NCBI RefSeq assembly: GCF_024710765.1 | Contig: NZ_JANJUE010000180.1 | Span: 1-52,909, forward strand | Reading direction: 5' to 3' | DNA length: 52,909 bases | Origin: Pseudoxanthomonas sp. | GTDB taxonomy: Bacteria > Pseudomonadota > Gammaproteobacteria > Xanthomonadales > Xanthomonadaceae | Shown here: in pieces, positions 26,637 to 35,761 of the stretch | How the letters are laid out: each line of letters opens with the position of its first letter | How positions within the stretch are numbered: position 1 is the first letter of the stretch | The notes under the pieces: generated by a model | The model's input: the letters and a program-made list of their open reading frames with translations, nothing else | The model's database searches: none | Told to the model about the DNA's origin: nothing | Position numbers and translations under genes: made by a program

Positions 26637-28568
26637 TTACTTGCTTTCGCCCGCCTTGGCCTTGGCCAGCAGGGCCTCGACCGACGCGGTGGTGATCGGG
26701 TGGTAACCCGGCTTGGCGCGGGCGAAGCTTTCCTCGGCGAAGGCCAGCCCGTCCGGGGTTTTCACCAGTTCCTCGTAGATCGGCATGATCAACTTGCGGC
26801 GACCGACGCGCTCGATGAACTTGCCCAGCTCCGGACGCGCGTCCAGGTAGCCGCTGCGCACGGCGAGCGGATACCAGCGCATGGCGATCTCGCCGTTCTG
26901 GGTACCGGTGAAGTGGTAGGCCTTGTCCAACTGCGCCAGCTGCTCGACGGTCAGCTTCTCGCCCATGCCGTTGATGAAGTTCACCCACTGCTGGGTCACC
27001 CAGCCCGAGGTCACCTGCGGGTTCGGCAACTGGCCGCTGCCCAGCCACGCGATGCGTGCGGTGTCGGTGCTGGAGAAGCCGCGCGACTGCGCCTTGGCGG
27101 CGAACGCCGGAATGCCGGGTTCGTTGAGCCAGGCATTGAGTTCGGCCTCGGTCACCGCGTTCGGGTTCTTCGGCAGCAGGTTCTTCTTCAGGTAGTCGAC
27201 GAACTGATCGGTGGTCGCGCTCTGGAAGGCGTGATCATCGAACCAGCTGCGCAGGAATGGATCGAAGGTGGCGCGGCCGAAGCGCTCTTCCAGGAACTTC
27301 AGGAACCACGCGCCCTTGACGTAGGCGACCTGGCTCAGCGAATCGTCCGGATCGCGATCGGTCAGCGGCGGCAGCGCCAGCGCCTGATCCGCAGGCGACA
27401 TGTTCTTCACTTCGCCCAGCAGTTCGGTCTGGTCGATCTGGCGCTCCATCTCGGCCAGTTCCTTGCCGTACAGCGCCTCGGTGATGCGGTCCTGCACGTA
27501 GGTGGTGAAGCCTTCGTTGAGCCAGATGTCCTTCCAGCTGGCGTTGGTCACCAGGTTGCCCGACCAGCTGTGGGCCAGTTCATGCGCGATCAGCGAGACC
27601 AGCGACTTGTCGCCGACGATCACGGTCGGGGTGGCGAAGGTCAGGCGCGGGTTCTCCATGCCGCCGAACGGGAACGACGGCGGCAGCACCAGCATGTCGT
27701 AGCGTTCCCAGCGGTACGGGCCGTACAGCGACTCGGCCACGCCGATCATCTTCTCGGTGTCCTCGAACTCCTTCGTGGCCTTCTCGACCATCGCCGGCTC
27801 GGCCCATACGCCGCTGCGGTTGGAGATCGGCTTGAAGGCCAGGTCGCCCGCGGCGATCGCCAGCAGGTAGGACGGAATCGGCTGCGGCATCTTGAAGCTG
27901 TAGTCGCCATCGCGCGGCGCGGCCGGATCGTTGTCGGCGCTCATCAGCACCATCACGTCCGGACGCGAGGTCACGTGCGCGCTGTAGGTGAAGCGCACGC
28001 TCGGGGTGTCCTGCAGCGGCACCCAGCTGCGCGCATGGATGGCCTGCGACTGGCTGAACATGAAGGGCAGCTGCTTGCCTTCGGTCATCGACGGTTCGAG
28101 CCACTGCAGGCCGGACGCCTGCGGCGAGGTCTTGTAGGTGATGCGCACGTGCGCGTTCTGCGCCGGCGCCTCGATGGTCAGCTTGCTGCCGAAGATCCTG
28201 TCGGCCTGGGCCAGGTTGAACTGCAGCGGCGCCCAGGCGCCGGCCGCGTCCTGGCCTTCGACCTTCTCCACGCCCAGGTCGCGGGTGTCCAGCACCAGTT
28301 GCCTGGCGGCCTTGTCCTTCCACTCCAGCGTGTAGCTGGCGGTGCCGGCCAGTTGCTTGTGGTCGAAGTCGACCGCCAGGTCCAGCGCGAGATCCTTGAT
28401 GACGACCTTGCCGGGTTCGGCGTAGGAGCTTTCATCGTGGCTGCGTTCGGTCTTCACGGCGGTCGGCGCGGGCTTGGCGGCGGGTGCCTCGGGGGCGGGG
28501 GCGGATTCTTGGGAGCAGCCGGCCGCCAGCACGGCGGCGCAGGACAGGGACAACATTACGGCGCGCAT
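26637..28568 (-). CDS. Lipoprotein M1-family zinc aminopeptidase
   Basis: 643 residues from the ATG at 28568, preceded by a caggaa ribosome site. A lipoprotein signal (MRAVMLSLSCAAVLAAGCSQ) puts it on a membrane facing the periplasm. The exopeptidase motif GGMEN is at 302-306, and the zinc site HELAH is at 329-333 with the third ligand in NEGFTTYVQ, 18 residues further on. Order and length match the leukotriene A4 hydrolase/aminopeptidase N subfamily of M1. It should remove N-terminal residues from peptides taken up or made outside the cytoplasm. It leads an operon with the alpha/beta hydrolase and the lipoprotein. Confidence 0.95.
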   Translation of the reverse strand: MRAVMLSLSCAAVLAAGCSQESAPAPEAPAAKPAPTAVKTERSHDESSYAEPGKVVIKDLALDLAVDFDHKQLAGTASYTLEWKDKAARQLVLDTRDLGVEKVEGQDAAGAWAPLQFNLAQADRIFGSKLTIEAPAQNAHVRITYKTSPQASGLQWLEPSMTEGKQLPFMFSQSQAIHARSWVPLQDTPSVRFTYSAHVTSRPDVMVLMSADNDPAAPRDGDYSFKMPQPIPSYLLAIAAGDLAFKPISNRSGVWAEPAMVEKATKEFEDTEKMIGVAESLYGPYRWERYDMLVLPPSFPFGGMENPRLTFATPTVIVGDKSLVSLIAHELAHSWSGNLVTNASWKDIWLNEGFTTYVQDRITEALYGKELAEMERQIDQTELLGEVKNMSPADQALALPPLTDRDPDDSLSQVAYVKGAWFLKFLEERFGRATFDPFLRSWFDDHAFQSATTDQFVDYLKKNLLPKNPNAVTEAELNAWLNEPGIPAFAAKAQSRGFSSTDTARIAWLGSGQLPNPQVTSGWVTQQWVNFINGMGEKLTVEQLAQLDKAYHFTGTQNGEIAMRWYPLAVRSGYLDARPELGKFIERVGRRKLIMPIYEELVKTPDGLAFAEESFARAKPGYHPITTASVEALLAKAKAGESK

Positions 28569-28950
28569 CAGGGATTCCTGCGTCAGGGAAGCGCGCAGTT
28601 TACCTGCCCGCCGCCGGGATGCCTTGATGCGGCGCAGCTTGGGGTGGCTCCAAAGGCAAATCCCCCTCGGTCCCCCTTTTTCGCTTTCAACCGCCGAACG
28701 GCGGGTCAAAGGGGAGGAAAAGCCGGCCATTGCGAGCACATGACGATGTGATACCCCCTTTTTCCAAAGGGGGAGGAACAGCATGACTTTCACTTCCAAA
28801 TGCACCGCCGCTTGGTCAGCCCCCTTTGCAAAAGGGGGCGGGCACCCGCGCCAGCGGGTGTCGGGGGATTGACCCGCCATCCGGCTGTTGAGGAGCGCTT
28901 GCCCTTCGCGCGGAACCTGGCTCCCCCTTCCATGAAGAGAGAGGACCGCC
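28569..28950. repeat. Gene-free stretch with modular G/C-tract repeats
   Basis: No gene is visible in these 382 bases between the M1 peptidase gene and ubiE. It holds copies of two intergenic repeat modules. One is a G-tract hairpin of the type CCCCCTTT..AAAGGGGG with the side element GGGCACCCGCGCCAGCGGGT (about 28826-28867). The other is an element with core CGGCTGTTGAGGAGCG (28871-28897), an inverted degenerate copy of which lies at 28682-28707. The same modules recur at 41834-42000 and 51514-51700, so they form a dispersed family. Confidence 0.75.
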
Positions 28951-29712
28951 TTACACCCGATAACCCGTATGCACCGCGACGATGCCGGCGCTGAGGTTCT
29001 TGTAGCTGGCGCGGGCAAAGCCGGCTTCGTCCATCATCGCCTTCAGCTGTTCCTGCGGCGGATGCTTGCGGATGCTCTCGGCCAGGTACTGGTAGCTGCC
29101 GGCATCCCGGGCGAACAGCTGGCCCAGCTTCGGCAGCACCTTGAACGAATGGAAGTCATAGACCGGCTTGAACCACTCGGCGGTGACTTCCGAGAACTCC
29201 AGCACGCGCGCCTGGCCGCCGACCTTCAGTACCCGGTGCATCTCGCGCAGCGCCGCGTCCTTGTCGGTGACATTGCGCAGGCCGAAGGCGATGGTGACCA
29301 GATCGAAACTCTGGTCGGGAAACGGCAGCGCCTCGGCGTTGCACTGGACGTAATCCAGCCCGGACACCAGTCCGCGATCGGTCATGCGGTCACGCCCCAC
29401 CGACAACATGCCGGCGTTGATGTCGCCGAGCACGATCTCGCCGGTCTCGCCCACCCGGTCCTTGAGCAGCGCGGCGATGTCGCCGGTGCCGCCGGCCAGA
29501 TCCAGCACGCGGTCGCCGCGCTTGACCTGGCAGGTGCCGACGAAATAGCGCTTCCAGACCCGGTGGATGCCCAGGCTCATCAGGTCGTTCATCAGGTCGT
29601 ACTTGCCTGCGACCGAGGTGAACACCTCGCCGACCAGTTTCTGCTTGTCGCGGGCGGCGACGTCGCGGAAACCGAAATGGGTGGTGCCGGATTGGTAGGG
29701 GGATTCGCTCAT
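28951..29712 (-). CDS. ubiE: Demethylmenaquinone/2-polyprenyl-6-methoxy-1,4-benzoquinol methyltransferase
   Basis: 253 residues from the ATG at 29712; an open frame further upstream is not used because the protein family starts here ([20 protein letters not shown]). Family signatures are full: [20 protein letters not shown], the SAM motif [40 protein letters not shown] and [20 protein letters not shown]. UbiE adds the C-methyl group in ubiquinone (and menaquinone) synthesis in the cytoplasm. It is divergent from the EmrB-type gene and ends the minus-strand unit before the repeat region. Confidence 0.97.
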   Translation of the reverse strand: MSESPYQSGTTHFGFRDVAARDKQKLVGEVFTSVAGKYDLMNDLMSLGIHRVWKRYFVGTCQVKRGDRVLDLAGGTGDIAALLKDRVGETGEIVLGDINAGMLSVGRDRMTDRGLVSGLDYVQCNAEALPFPDQSFDLVTIAFGLRNVTDKDAALREMHRVLKVGGQARVLEFSEVTAEWFKPVYDFHSFKVLPKLGQLFARDAGSYQYLAESIRKHPPQEQLKAMMDEAGFARASYKNLSAGIVAVHTGYRV

Positions 29713-29813
29713 GGGACGGATTATCGCACCGTCGGCGGCATCTTGCCGGCGCGCCCGTGGGACAATACCGTGGTGACAACGCCATTCGTCTTCCAGAGGA
29801 TGCCGACCCGCCC

Positions 29814-31484
29814 GTGAGCAGCCGCTACGTCCCCCGCGAATGGCTGCCGCACGAGCGCCCCACCTTCCCCGGGTCGCCCTCCACACCGCTGCACCCGGTC
29901 CGCCGCCGCATCCAGTTCGCCATCGTCGGCGTGGTGGTCGCCCTGACCGGTGGCCTGAGCAACGCGCTGGTCACCGCCAACCTGCTGAACCTGCAGGGCA
30001 CCCTGGGGGCCTACGCCTGGGAAATGGCGTGGCTGCCGGCCGCCTACGTGATGACCAACGTCTCGGCCAACCTGCTGCTGGTCAAGTTCCGCCAGCAGTA
30101 CGGCCTGCGCCTGTTCACCGAGATCTTCCTGGTCCTGTATGCGCTGATCGCCTTTGCCCACCTGTTCGTGAACGACCTGGGCTCGGCAATCGCGGTGCGC
30201 GCCGCGCACGGCCTGGTCGGCGCGGCGCTCAGCACCTTGGGCCTGTACTACATGATCCAGGCGTTCCCGGCGCGGATGCGCCTCAAGGCGGTGGTGATCG
30301 GCCTGGGCCTGAGCCAGCTGGCACTGCCGCTGGCGCGCCTGTTCTCCACCGAACTGCTGCAATACGGCGAGTGGCGCGGCCTGTACCTGTTCGAACTGGG
30401 GCTGGCGATCGTGGCGCTGGCGTGCGTGCTGGTGCTGAAGCTGCCTCCCAGCGATCGCACGAAGGTCTTCGAGAAACTGGATTTCCTGACCTTCACCCTG
30501 TTCGCCGGCGGCGCGGCGTGCCTGGCCGCGGTGCTGTCGCTGGGTCGCTATCTGTGGTGGACCGAGAATCCGTGGCTGGGGGTGGCCCTGGCGATGGCGA
30601 TCGTCCTGCTGGTCAGTTCGGTGGCGATCGAGCACTACCGCAGGAATCCGCTCATCAACACGCGGTGGCTGGCCAGCGGCACCATGCTGCGGCTGGCGCT
30701 GTCGATCCTGCTGATCCGCATCGTGCTGTCCGAGCAGAGTGTCGGTGCGGTGGGTTTCATGCAGAACCTTGGGCTCAACAACGACGAACTGCACACGCTG
30801 TATGCCTGGGTGCTGGTGGGTTGCGTGGCCGGCATCGCGGCCAGCGCGCTGCTCATCCGCCCGCAGCACACCGCCCAGCACCTGATGTTCGCGGTGCTGC
30901 TGATCGCCACGGGCGCGTTCATGGATGCGCATTCGAACAACCTCACCCGTCCTGCGCAGATGTATGTCAGCCAGTTCCTGCTGGCGTTCGGCAGCACTTT
31001 CTTCATCGGCCCGGCGATGATCAGCGGCATCGGCGCGATCCTCGCCCAACCCGGCAACCTGATCAGTTTCGTGGTGCTGTTCGGCATGACCCAGAACATG
31101 GGCGGCCTGCTCGGCTCGGCGCTGCTGGGCACCTTCCAGGTCATGCGCGAGAAGTTCCATGCCAGCCAGCTGGCCGAACACGTCACCCTGCTGGATCCGC
31201 AGGTGGCGGCGCGGCTCCAGGGCACGGTCGCCGGCTACGCGCACAACGTCGGCGATCCCGCGCTGCGCAATGCCCAGGGCATGCGCGCGCTGGGCGCGAC
31301 CGTCACCCGCGAAGCCAATGTGCTGGCCTACAACGACGTGTTCCTGGTGGTGGCCTGGCTGGCGATCCTCACCCTGCTCTGGATCTACGCGGATCTGTGG
31401 TGGCGGCGGTTGAATCCGCCCACCCCGGCCGCGCCCTCCACCGCGCCACCTTCTTCTCCTCCACCGCAACCGACGCAAGCATGA
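29814..31484 (+). CDS. EmrB-type major facilitator drug/proton antiporter
   Basis: About 556 residues from the GTG at 29814; the frame stays open to another GTG at 29757, and the exact start is uncertain. About fourteen membrane helices are visible, from [20 protein letters not shown] to [20 protein letters not shown], as in the DHA2 (EmrB/QacA) family. The long C-terminal tail is Pro/Ala-rich. It would export hydrophobic compounds with proton uptake, using the EmrA-like adaptor encoded next and an outer-membrane TolC-type channel not seen here. Its stop overlaps the start of that adaptor by four bases (31481-31484). Confidence 0.9.
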   Translation: MSSRYVPREWLPHERPTFPGSPSTPLHPVRRRIQFAIVGVVVALTGGLSNALVTANLLNLQGTLGAYAWEMAWLPAAYVMTNVSANLLLVKFRQQYGLRLFTEIFLVLYALIAFAHLFVNDLGSAIAVRAAHGLVGAALSTLGLYYMIQAFPARMRLKAVVIGLGLSQLALPLARLFSTELLQYGEWRGLYLFELGLAIVALACVLVLKLPPSDRTKVFEKLDFLTFTLFAGGAACLAAVLSLGRYLWWTENPWLGVALAMAIVLLVSSVAIEHYRRNPLINTRWLASGTMLRLALSILLIRIVLSEQSVGAVGFMQNLGLNNDELHTLYAWVLVGCVAGIAASALLIRPQHTAQHLMFAVLLIATGAFMDAHSNNLTRPAQMYVSQFLLAFGSTFFIGPAMISGIGAILAQPGNLISFVVLFGMTQNMGGLLGSALLGTFQVMREKFHASQLAEHVTLLDPQVAARLQGTVAGYAHNVGDPALRNAQGMRALGATVTREANVLAYNDVFLVVAWLAILTLLWIYADLWWRRLNPPTPAAPSTAPPSSPPPQPTQA

Positions 31485-32578
31485 ACACAGCCGCCTCCGC
31501 TTCTCCCGACGCCGAACCGGCCGCCCGCCGGGCCGCACGTCGCCGACGCCGCCTGCTCGGCCTGGCCGGTTTCGCGCTGCTCGCCCTGCTGGGCGTGGGC
31601 ATCGTGCTCTATGCCTGGCAGCTGCCGCCGTTCACCAGTGCGCTGCAGACCACCGAAAATGCGATGGTGCGCGGACAGACCACGCTGATCAGTCCGCAGG
31701 TCAGCGGCTATGTCACCGAGGTGCCGGTGCAGGATTTCCAGCACGTACGCAAGGGCGCGCTGCTGGTGGCGATCGACGATCGCATCCATCGCCAGCAACT
31801 GGATCAGGCGCGCGCGCAGTTGCAGGCCGCCGAGGCCAATCTCGCCAACTGGACCCAGCAGCACCGCAGCGCCGAGGCCAACGTCGCCCAGAGCCGCGCG
31901 GTGATCGCCAGCAATGCCGCGCAGGAGCAGCGCACCCGCTCGGCGCTGCGCCGCGCCGATCAACTCGCCCACGAGCGGCTGCTCTCGGAACAGGATCGCG
32001 ATACCGCCTTCGCCGCCAATGCGCAGGCCGAGGCCAACCTCAGCCAGGCCCGGGCGGGGCTGGAAGTCGCCCGCCAGGGCGTGCGCAGCGTCGACGTCAA
32101 CCACGCCGCGCTGGAAGCGGCGGTGGCCAGCGCGCGCGCCGCGGTGCAGCTGGCGCAGATCAATTTCGACAACACCCGCATCCACGCGCCGCGCGACGGC
32201 CAGCTCGGCCAGGTCACCGTGCGCCAGGGCGCTTACGTCACCAACGGCACCCAGTTGATGGCGCTGGTCCCGGACACGATGTGGGTGATCGCCAATTTCA
32301 AGGAAACCCAGATGGCGCAGGTGCGGCTGGGCCAGCCGGCCAGCTTCACCGTGGATGCGCTGGGCGGGGAACGCCTGCGCGGACGGGTGCTGGAAATCTC
32401 GCCGGCGACCGGCTCGGAGTTCAGCGTGCTGCCGCCGGACAACGCCACCGGCAACTACGTGAAGATCGCCCAGCGCATTCCGGTCAAGATCGCGATCGAT
32501 TCCGGACAGGCCGCCGCGGCCCGGCTGCGCCCGGGCATGTCGGTGGTGGTCAGCGTGGATACCGCCGCCGCCCGCTGA
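31481..32578 (+). CDS. EmrA-type membrane fusion protein (HlyD family)
   Basis: 365 residues with one membrane anchor (LLGLAGFALLALLGVGIVLY) after an Arg-rich N-terminus. The periplasmic part has the lipoyl-type halves (VSGYVTEVPVQDFQHVRKGA), a long helical hairpin (residues about 90-210, e.g. QARAQLQAAEANLANWTQQH) and the beta-barrel (DTMWVIANFKETQMAQVRLG). Such proteins link the inner-membrane pump to an outer-membrane channel. It is translationally coupled to the EmrB-like pump. No regulator gene is adjacent; ubiE lies on the opposite side. Confidence 0.93.
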   Translation: MNTAASASPDAEPAARRAARRRRRLLGLAGFALLALLGVGIVLYAWQLPPFTSALQTTENAMVRGQTTLISPQVSGYVTEVPVQDFQHVRKGALLVAIDDRIHRQQLDQARAQLQAAEANLANWTQQHRSAEANVAQSRAVIASNAAQEQRTRSALRRADQLAHERLLSEQDRDTAFAANAQAEANLSQARAGLEVARQGVRSVDVNHAALEAAVASARAAVQLAQINFDNTRIHAPRDGQLGQVTVRQGAYVTNGTQLMALVPDTMWVIANFKETQMAQVRLGQPASFTVDALGGERLRGRVLEISPATGSEFSVLPPDNATGNYVKIAQRIPVKIAIDSGQAAAARLRPGMSVVVSVDTAAAR

Positions 32579-32588
32579 AACACAGGCA

Positions 32589-34193
32589 TCAGCGGATCCG
32601 GCGGCGATCCCGGAATGGCGCGCGTCGCTGCAGCGCCGGACGCGGACTGATGCGGTGGTTCCCGACCGCCGCGGGTGCCTGCGAACTGGTCGGCGGCGTG
32701 CCCGTGCGCGGGCGCAGGGGACCGCCGGTGACCTGCCCTCCCGCGGTGAGCGTGACCAGGAACCCGCGCGCGGTGGCGCCGTCCACGCGCAGCCGATAGC
32801 CGCCATTCGGCGAGGACCAGGTCTCGCCGACCTTGAACATCGAGCCTTCGTTGTTGGCCACGTTCGCCGGCGGGAAATCGGCATCCTCGCTGTAGGCGGT
32901 TCCGCCACGCACGCGATGCACGATCACCGCGGTGCCGGCGAGTCCGCCCTCGTAGGCGCCGGCCCGGTTGCGCGCCTCCAGCGTGTACGAAACCGTGAAG
33001 GCGGGATCGATCTGATCCGGCGTGTTCAGCACCACCAGCTGGCGGCCGGTGCCATCGGCCAGCGCCGCGTACTCCAGTTCGAACTGCCAGCTGCCACTGA
33101 GGCCATCGGGTACTACCCATTTACGCGCGCTGGCCACCCAGCCCAGGCGGTCCCGCTGGATCATGTTGATGTGCTTGGGCCGCGTACCGTAGACCGGGTC
33201 GGCGACCGCGTTGCGCCAGCCATCGCTCATCACGTCCCACGGATTGTCGTAGGTATCGTCGTCGCCATCCGAGTTGTCCGAATGCGGCAGGCCGTAGCCA
33301 TGTCCCATCTCGTGCGCCAGCGGCGCCAGGTTGGCGAACGACCACGGCGGATTCCAGGTCGCGCGCGGGCATCGGCGCGCGCCATCCATCACCGCGCATG
33401 CGCCGCCACCCCAGGCATAGCCGTCCAGATCGCCGTTGAACATCATGTTGATGCCCTGCACGCCGGTGAAATCGACCTGCGCGTCCGCCGCGGCGACGCA
33501 ATCCTGGAACAGGCTGTCCAGGTTGGCATCGTCCTTGCCATCGACGGTGGTCACGTAGCCGGATCGCGGCTTCGGCAGCATGAACCAGCCATAGGCGGAG
33601 CTTCCCGCCAGATTGATCTGGCCGTAGGAAACCTCGCTCCAGTAATGCCCCAGCTGTCCCACCGCACTGCCGTACTGGCTGGTGAAGAACGCCTTGTCCT
33701 TCTGTTCGGTGGCGATGTCGGAGAACTTGCACATCACGGTCACCCAGCGGGTGTTGCCCATCACCGCGGCGGCGGCGGACACCTGCTTGCCGCCGAGCAC
33801 CGGCGCCGCCTGGGCCAGCCCGTCCGCGGGCACGATCGCGTCTGCGAACCGTTCCCTGGCGGAAAACCCCTGCATCCGGGTCGGCAGCGACACCGCAACC
33901 CGACGGTTGGCCAGCGCGTACAGGTCCACCGCGGCGCGTTTCGCCTGATCGGGATCCAGCGGAATGCTGCGGCCGTCATCGGCCAGCAGCACCGCGCGCA
34001 GGCGCGCCGGACGCGCGATCCGTGGCCCCGCCACCGGCGCGGGATCGCCCCAGTGCAGGGCCAGGCGGCCCTGGACGATGGTGGTATCCGTGGTTTGCGC
34101 CCGCGCGTCCGCCGCGCCGAAGGCGGCTCCCGCCATCGCGAGGCAGGCGAACCACGCGGCGTGCCAGCGCGACGATAGATTCCGGTGTTCCAT
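32589..34193 (-). CDS. Exported metzincin-like zinc protease
   Basis: 534 residues from the ATG at 34193, with a ggggag ribosome site and a signal peptide (HAAWFACLAMAGAAFGAADA, cut near ARAQ). The zinc motif HEMGHGYGLPH runs from His294 to His304 in the extended HExxHxxGxxH form, and a Met-turn-like NPWDVMSDG follows. The segment WVTVMCKFSDIATEQKDKAF before it resembles M6/immune-inhibitor-type peptidases. A beta-rich C-terminal domain and a basic, disordered end follow. It should act outside the cell on proteins. The stop lies ten bases from the convergent EmrA-like gene, with no terminator between them. Confidence 0.85.
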   Translation of the reverse strand: MEHRNLSSRWHAAWFACLAMAGAAFGAADARAQTTDTTIVQGRLALHWGDPAPVAGPRIARPARLRAVLLADDGRSIPLDPDQAKRAAVDLYALANRRVAVSLPTRMQGFSARERFADAIVPADGLAQAAPVLGGKQVSAAAAVMGNTRWVTVMCKFSDIATEQKDKAFFTSQYGSAVGQLGHYWSEVSYGQINLAGSSAYGWFMLPKPRSGYVTTVDGKDDANLDSLFQDCVAAADAQVDFTGVQGINMMFNGDLDGYAWGGGACAVMDGARRCPRATWNPPWSFANLAPLAHEMGHGYGLPHSDNSDGDDDTYDNPWDVMSDGWRNAVADPVYGTRPKHINMIQRDRLGWVASARKWVVPDGLSGSWQFELEYAALADGTGRQLVVLNTPDQIDPAFTVSYTLEARNRAGAYEGGLAGTAVIVHRVRGGTAYSEDADFPPANVANNEGSMFKVGETWSSPNGGYRLRVDGATARGFLVTLTAGGQVTGGPLRPRTGTPPTSSQAPAAVGNHRISPRPALQRRAPFRDRRRIR

Positions 34194-34309
34194 GCGGCTC
34201 CCCTTTTTTCCCGGGCATTCCGGTTGCGGCCAGACGGCGCGGGGCCCCACGCCCGCTCCGATGGCCGAGCATGGCAGTATCACGCCCAGCCCGCCACCCG
34301 GAATCGTCC

Positions 34310-34759
34310 ATGTCCATCGACTATCGCGCATTGCTTGAGACCGCCATCACCGAAGCCCGCCAGGGCCTGGCCGAAGGTGGCATCCCGATCGGCGCGGCGC
34401 TGTACCACGACGATGGCCGCCTGCTCGGCTGCGGCCACAACCGGCGCATCCAGGAAAACGACCCGTCCGTGCATGGCGAGACCGACGCCTTCCGCAAGGC
34501 CGGACGCCAGCGCCGCTATCGCGACACCATCATGGTCACCACCCTGGCGCCATGCTGGTACTGCAGCGGGCTGGTGCGCCAGTTCAACATCGGCACGGTG
34601 GTGGTGGGCGAATCGGTGAACTTCCGTGGCGGCATCGACTGGCTGCGCGAGAACGGCGTCAACGTCATCGACCTGCAGAGCGCAACCTGCATCACCCTGC
34701 TCGGCGACTACATCCGCGCCAATCCCGAGGTCTGGAACGAGGATATCGGCGAGGATTGA
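34310..34759 (+). CDS. Cytosine deaminase (yeast Fcy1-like, small nucleoside deaminase fold)
   Basis: 149 residues from the ATG at 34310. The zinc site and catalytic residues are clear: His55-Gly-Glu57 in SVHGETDAF and Pro81-Cys82-x-x-Cys85 in APCWYCSGLV. The C-terminal NPEVWNEDIGED is typical of the fungal-type cytosine deaminases rather than the large E. coli CodA. It converts cytosine to uracil for pyrimidine salvage in the cytoplasm. The start is divergent from the protease gene. Other members of the fold act on guanine or on tRNA, but the ending favours cytosine. Confidence 0.85.
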   Translation: MSIDYRALLETAITEARQGLAEGGIPIGAALYHDDGRLLGCGHNRRIQENDPSVHGETDAFRKAGRQRRYRDTIMVTTLAPCWYCSGLVRQFNIGTVVVGESVNFRGGIDWLRENGVNVIDLQSATCITLLGDYIRANPEVWNEDIGED

Positions 34760-34766
34760 CGGTTCC

Positions 34767-35210
34767 CTATGCCTGGCGCGGGGCTCTCCCCAGCATGCGC
34801 CCGTCGCGCACATTGAGGCGCATCAGGTTCAGTTGGATCAGGCCCACGGCGAGTTCGAATATCTGGACGAGTTGAAACACCCCGTCAAGACGGCCCGTCG
34901 ACGCACGGTAGTGCAGGAACCAAGCGGCGGGAATCAGCAGCAAGGCTCCGTTGGCCGCCAGAATCATCATGCGCTTTTTCTTTCTGGAGAGAATGCTGCC
35001 CCGGCGCCGTTTCGCCAGCACCCGCCCCGTTCCACCCAGAGCGGCCATCGTCACCACCAGCAGCGGAATTCCGTAGAACGCGATGGCGTGCTTGACCATC
35101 GCCACTCCGTTAGGGTCCCACGCGAGCTCTGCCACGACCGACGAGCACCAGAACATGGCGACCAGGAGCATCGCCAGAACGCTTGCCCCGCGATGGACCA
35201 TCCTGATCAC
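34767..35210 (-). CDS. Four-helix membrane protein coupled to the MarR regulator
   Basis: 147 residues with about four hydrophobic segments (GASVLAMLLVAMFWCSSVVA; HAIAFYGIPLLVVTMAALGG; ILAANGALLLIPAAWFLHYR; and a C-terminal one). A basic loop (KRRRGSILSRKKKRMM) would face the cytoplasm. I do not recognise the family. Its ATG overlaps the stop of the MarR-type gene by four bases (35207-35210), so both are made from one mRNA and the membrane protein is a likely part of whatever the regulator senses or controls. Confidence 0.8.
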   Translation of the reverse strand: MIRMVHRGASVLAMLLVAMFWCSSVVAELAWDPNGVAMVKHAIAFYGIPLLVVTMAALGGTGRVLAKRRRGSILSRKKKRMMILAANGALLLIPAAWFLHYRASTGRLDGVFQLVQIFELAVGLIQLNLMRLNVRDGRMLGRAPRQA

Positions 35211-35677
35211 GCGCGCCGTCCCCTGACAGGCAATGGCGTCTCCGCCAGGCGCTCTTCCAGCGCTTTCAGGACCCGAAGCGCCACTGCCAGTTCCCCGGCA
35301 TCCAAGCCGGCAGACAGCGCTTCCGACCAGTTTTGCTCCAGCGCCATCGCAGCGTCGTATACGCGACGCCCCGCGCGGGTCAACGCATAGAGCGGTGAAC
35401 GTTCATGACGAGGATTATCGCCTGGCTGAATCCAACCCTCCTGCATCGCGAGATTGAGTTGCTTCTGAACGCCTTGGCGGGTAACACCCATGGCGGCGGC
35501 GATCTGCGGCGCGGTCAGCGGACCGTCGGCCAATGCAATCGCTCCAAGAACCTGCCACCGCGCACTCGTGAGCTGCAGCGGAGCAACCAATTCATCGCCT
35601 TTTTCCAGCAGGCGTGCGTTGACGCGGAACACCGACAGCATGATGCCGGTAAGGGGATCGATAACGGCGGCAGCCAT
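35207..35677 (-). CDS. MarR family transcriptional regulator
   Basis: 156 residues. The winged helix-turn-helix is typical: LTSARWQVLGAIALADGPLT, then APQIAAAMGVTRQGVQKQLN (recognition helix) and the wing HERSPLYALTRAGRRVYDAA. N- and C-terminal helices would form the dimer interface. No obvious Cys sensor is present, so the ligand is unknown. A perfect 36-bp palindrome 23 bases upstream of the start is the probable autoregulatory operator. It is coupled to the membrane protein gene. Parts of this gene are less GC-rich than the average here (about half G/C in 35401-35460). Confidence 0.92.
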   Translation of the reverse strand: MAAAVIDPLTGIMLSVFRVNARLLEKGDELVAPLQLTSARWQVLGAIALADGPLTAPQIAAAMGVTRQGVQKQLNLAMQEGWIQPGDNPRHERSPLYALTRAGRRVYDAAMALEQNWSEALSAGLDAGELAVALRVLKALEERLAETPLPVRGRRA

Positions 35678-35700
35678 GGTTGTATCGCGGAAGCCAGTAA

Positions 35701-35736
35701 TGACAACCAGTTTCCATTAATGGAAACTGGTTGTCA
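35701..35736 (-). promoter_or_regulatory. Perfect 36-bp palindromic operator over the marR-type promoter
   Basis: The 18-base half TGACAACCAGTTTCCATT is followed by its exact reverse complement. The palindrome overlaps a consensus -35 element TTGACA on the minus strand (35737-35732), so a dimer bound here would block transcription of the MarR-type gene and its partner. The A/T-rich centre (CATTAATG) is where the -10 region would begin. The size suits a MarR dimer or two adjacent dimers. The palindrome is a direct observation; the identity of the binding protein is inferred from position. Confidence 0.85.
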
Positions 35737-35761
35737 AATTACATTGGCTCGGCTGCCCTGC

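Noticed and set aside
26058-28751. An 897-codon plus-strand open frame opposite the M1 peptidase gene.
   Set aside because: No motif, typical antisense composition, and the M1 peptidase with complete zinc site occupies the other strand.
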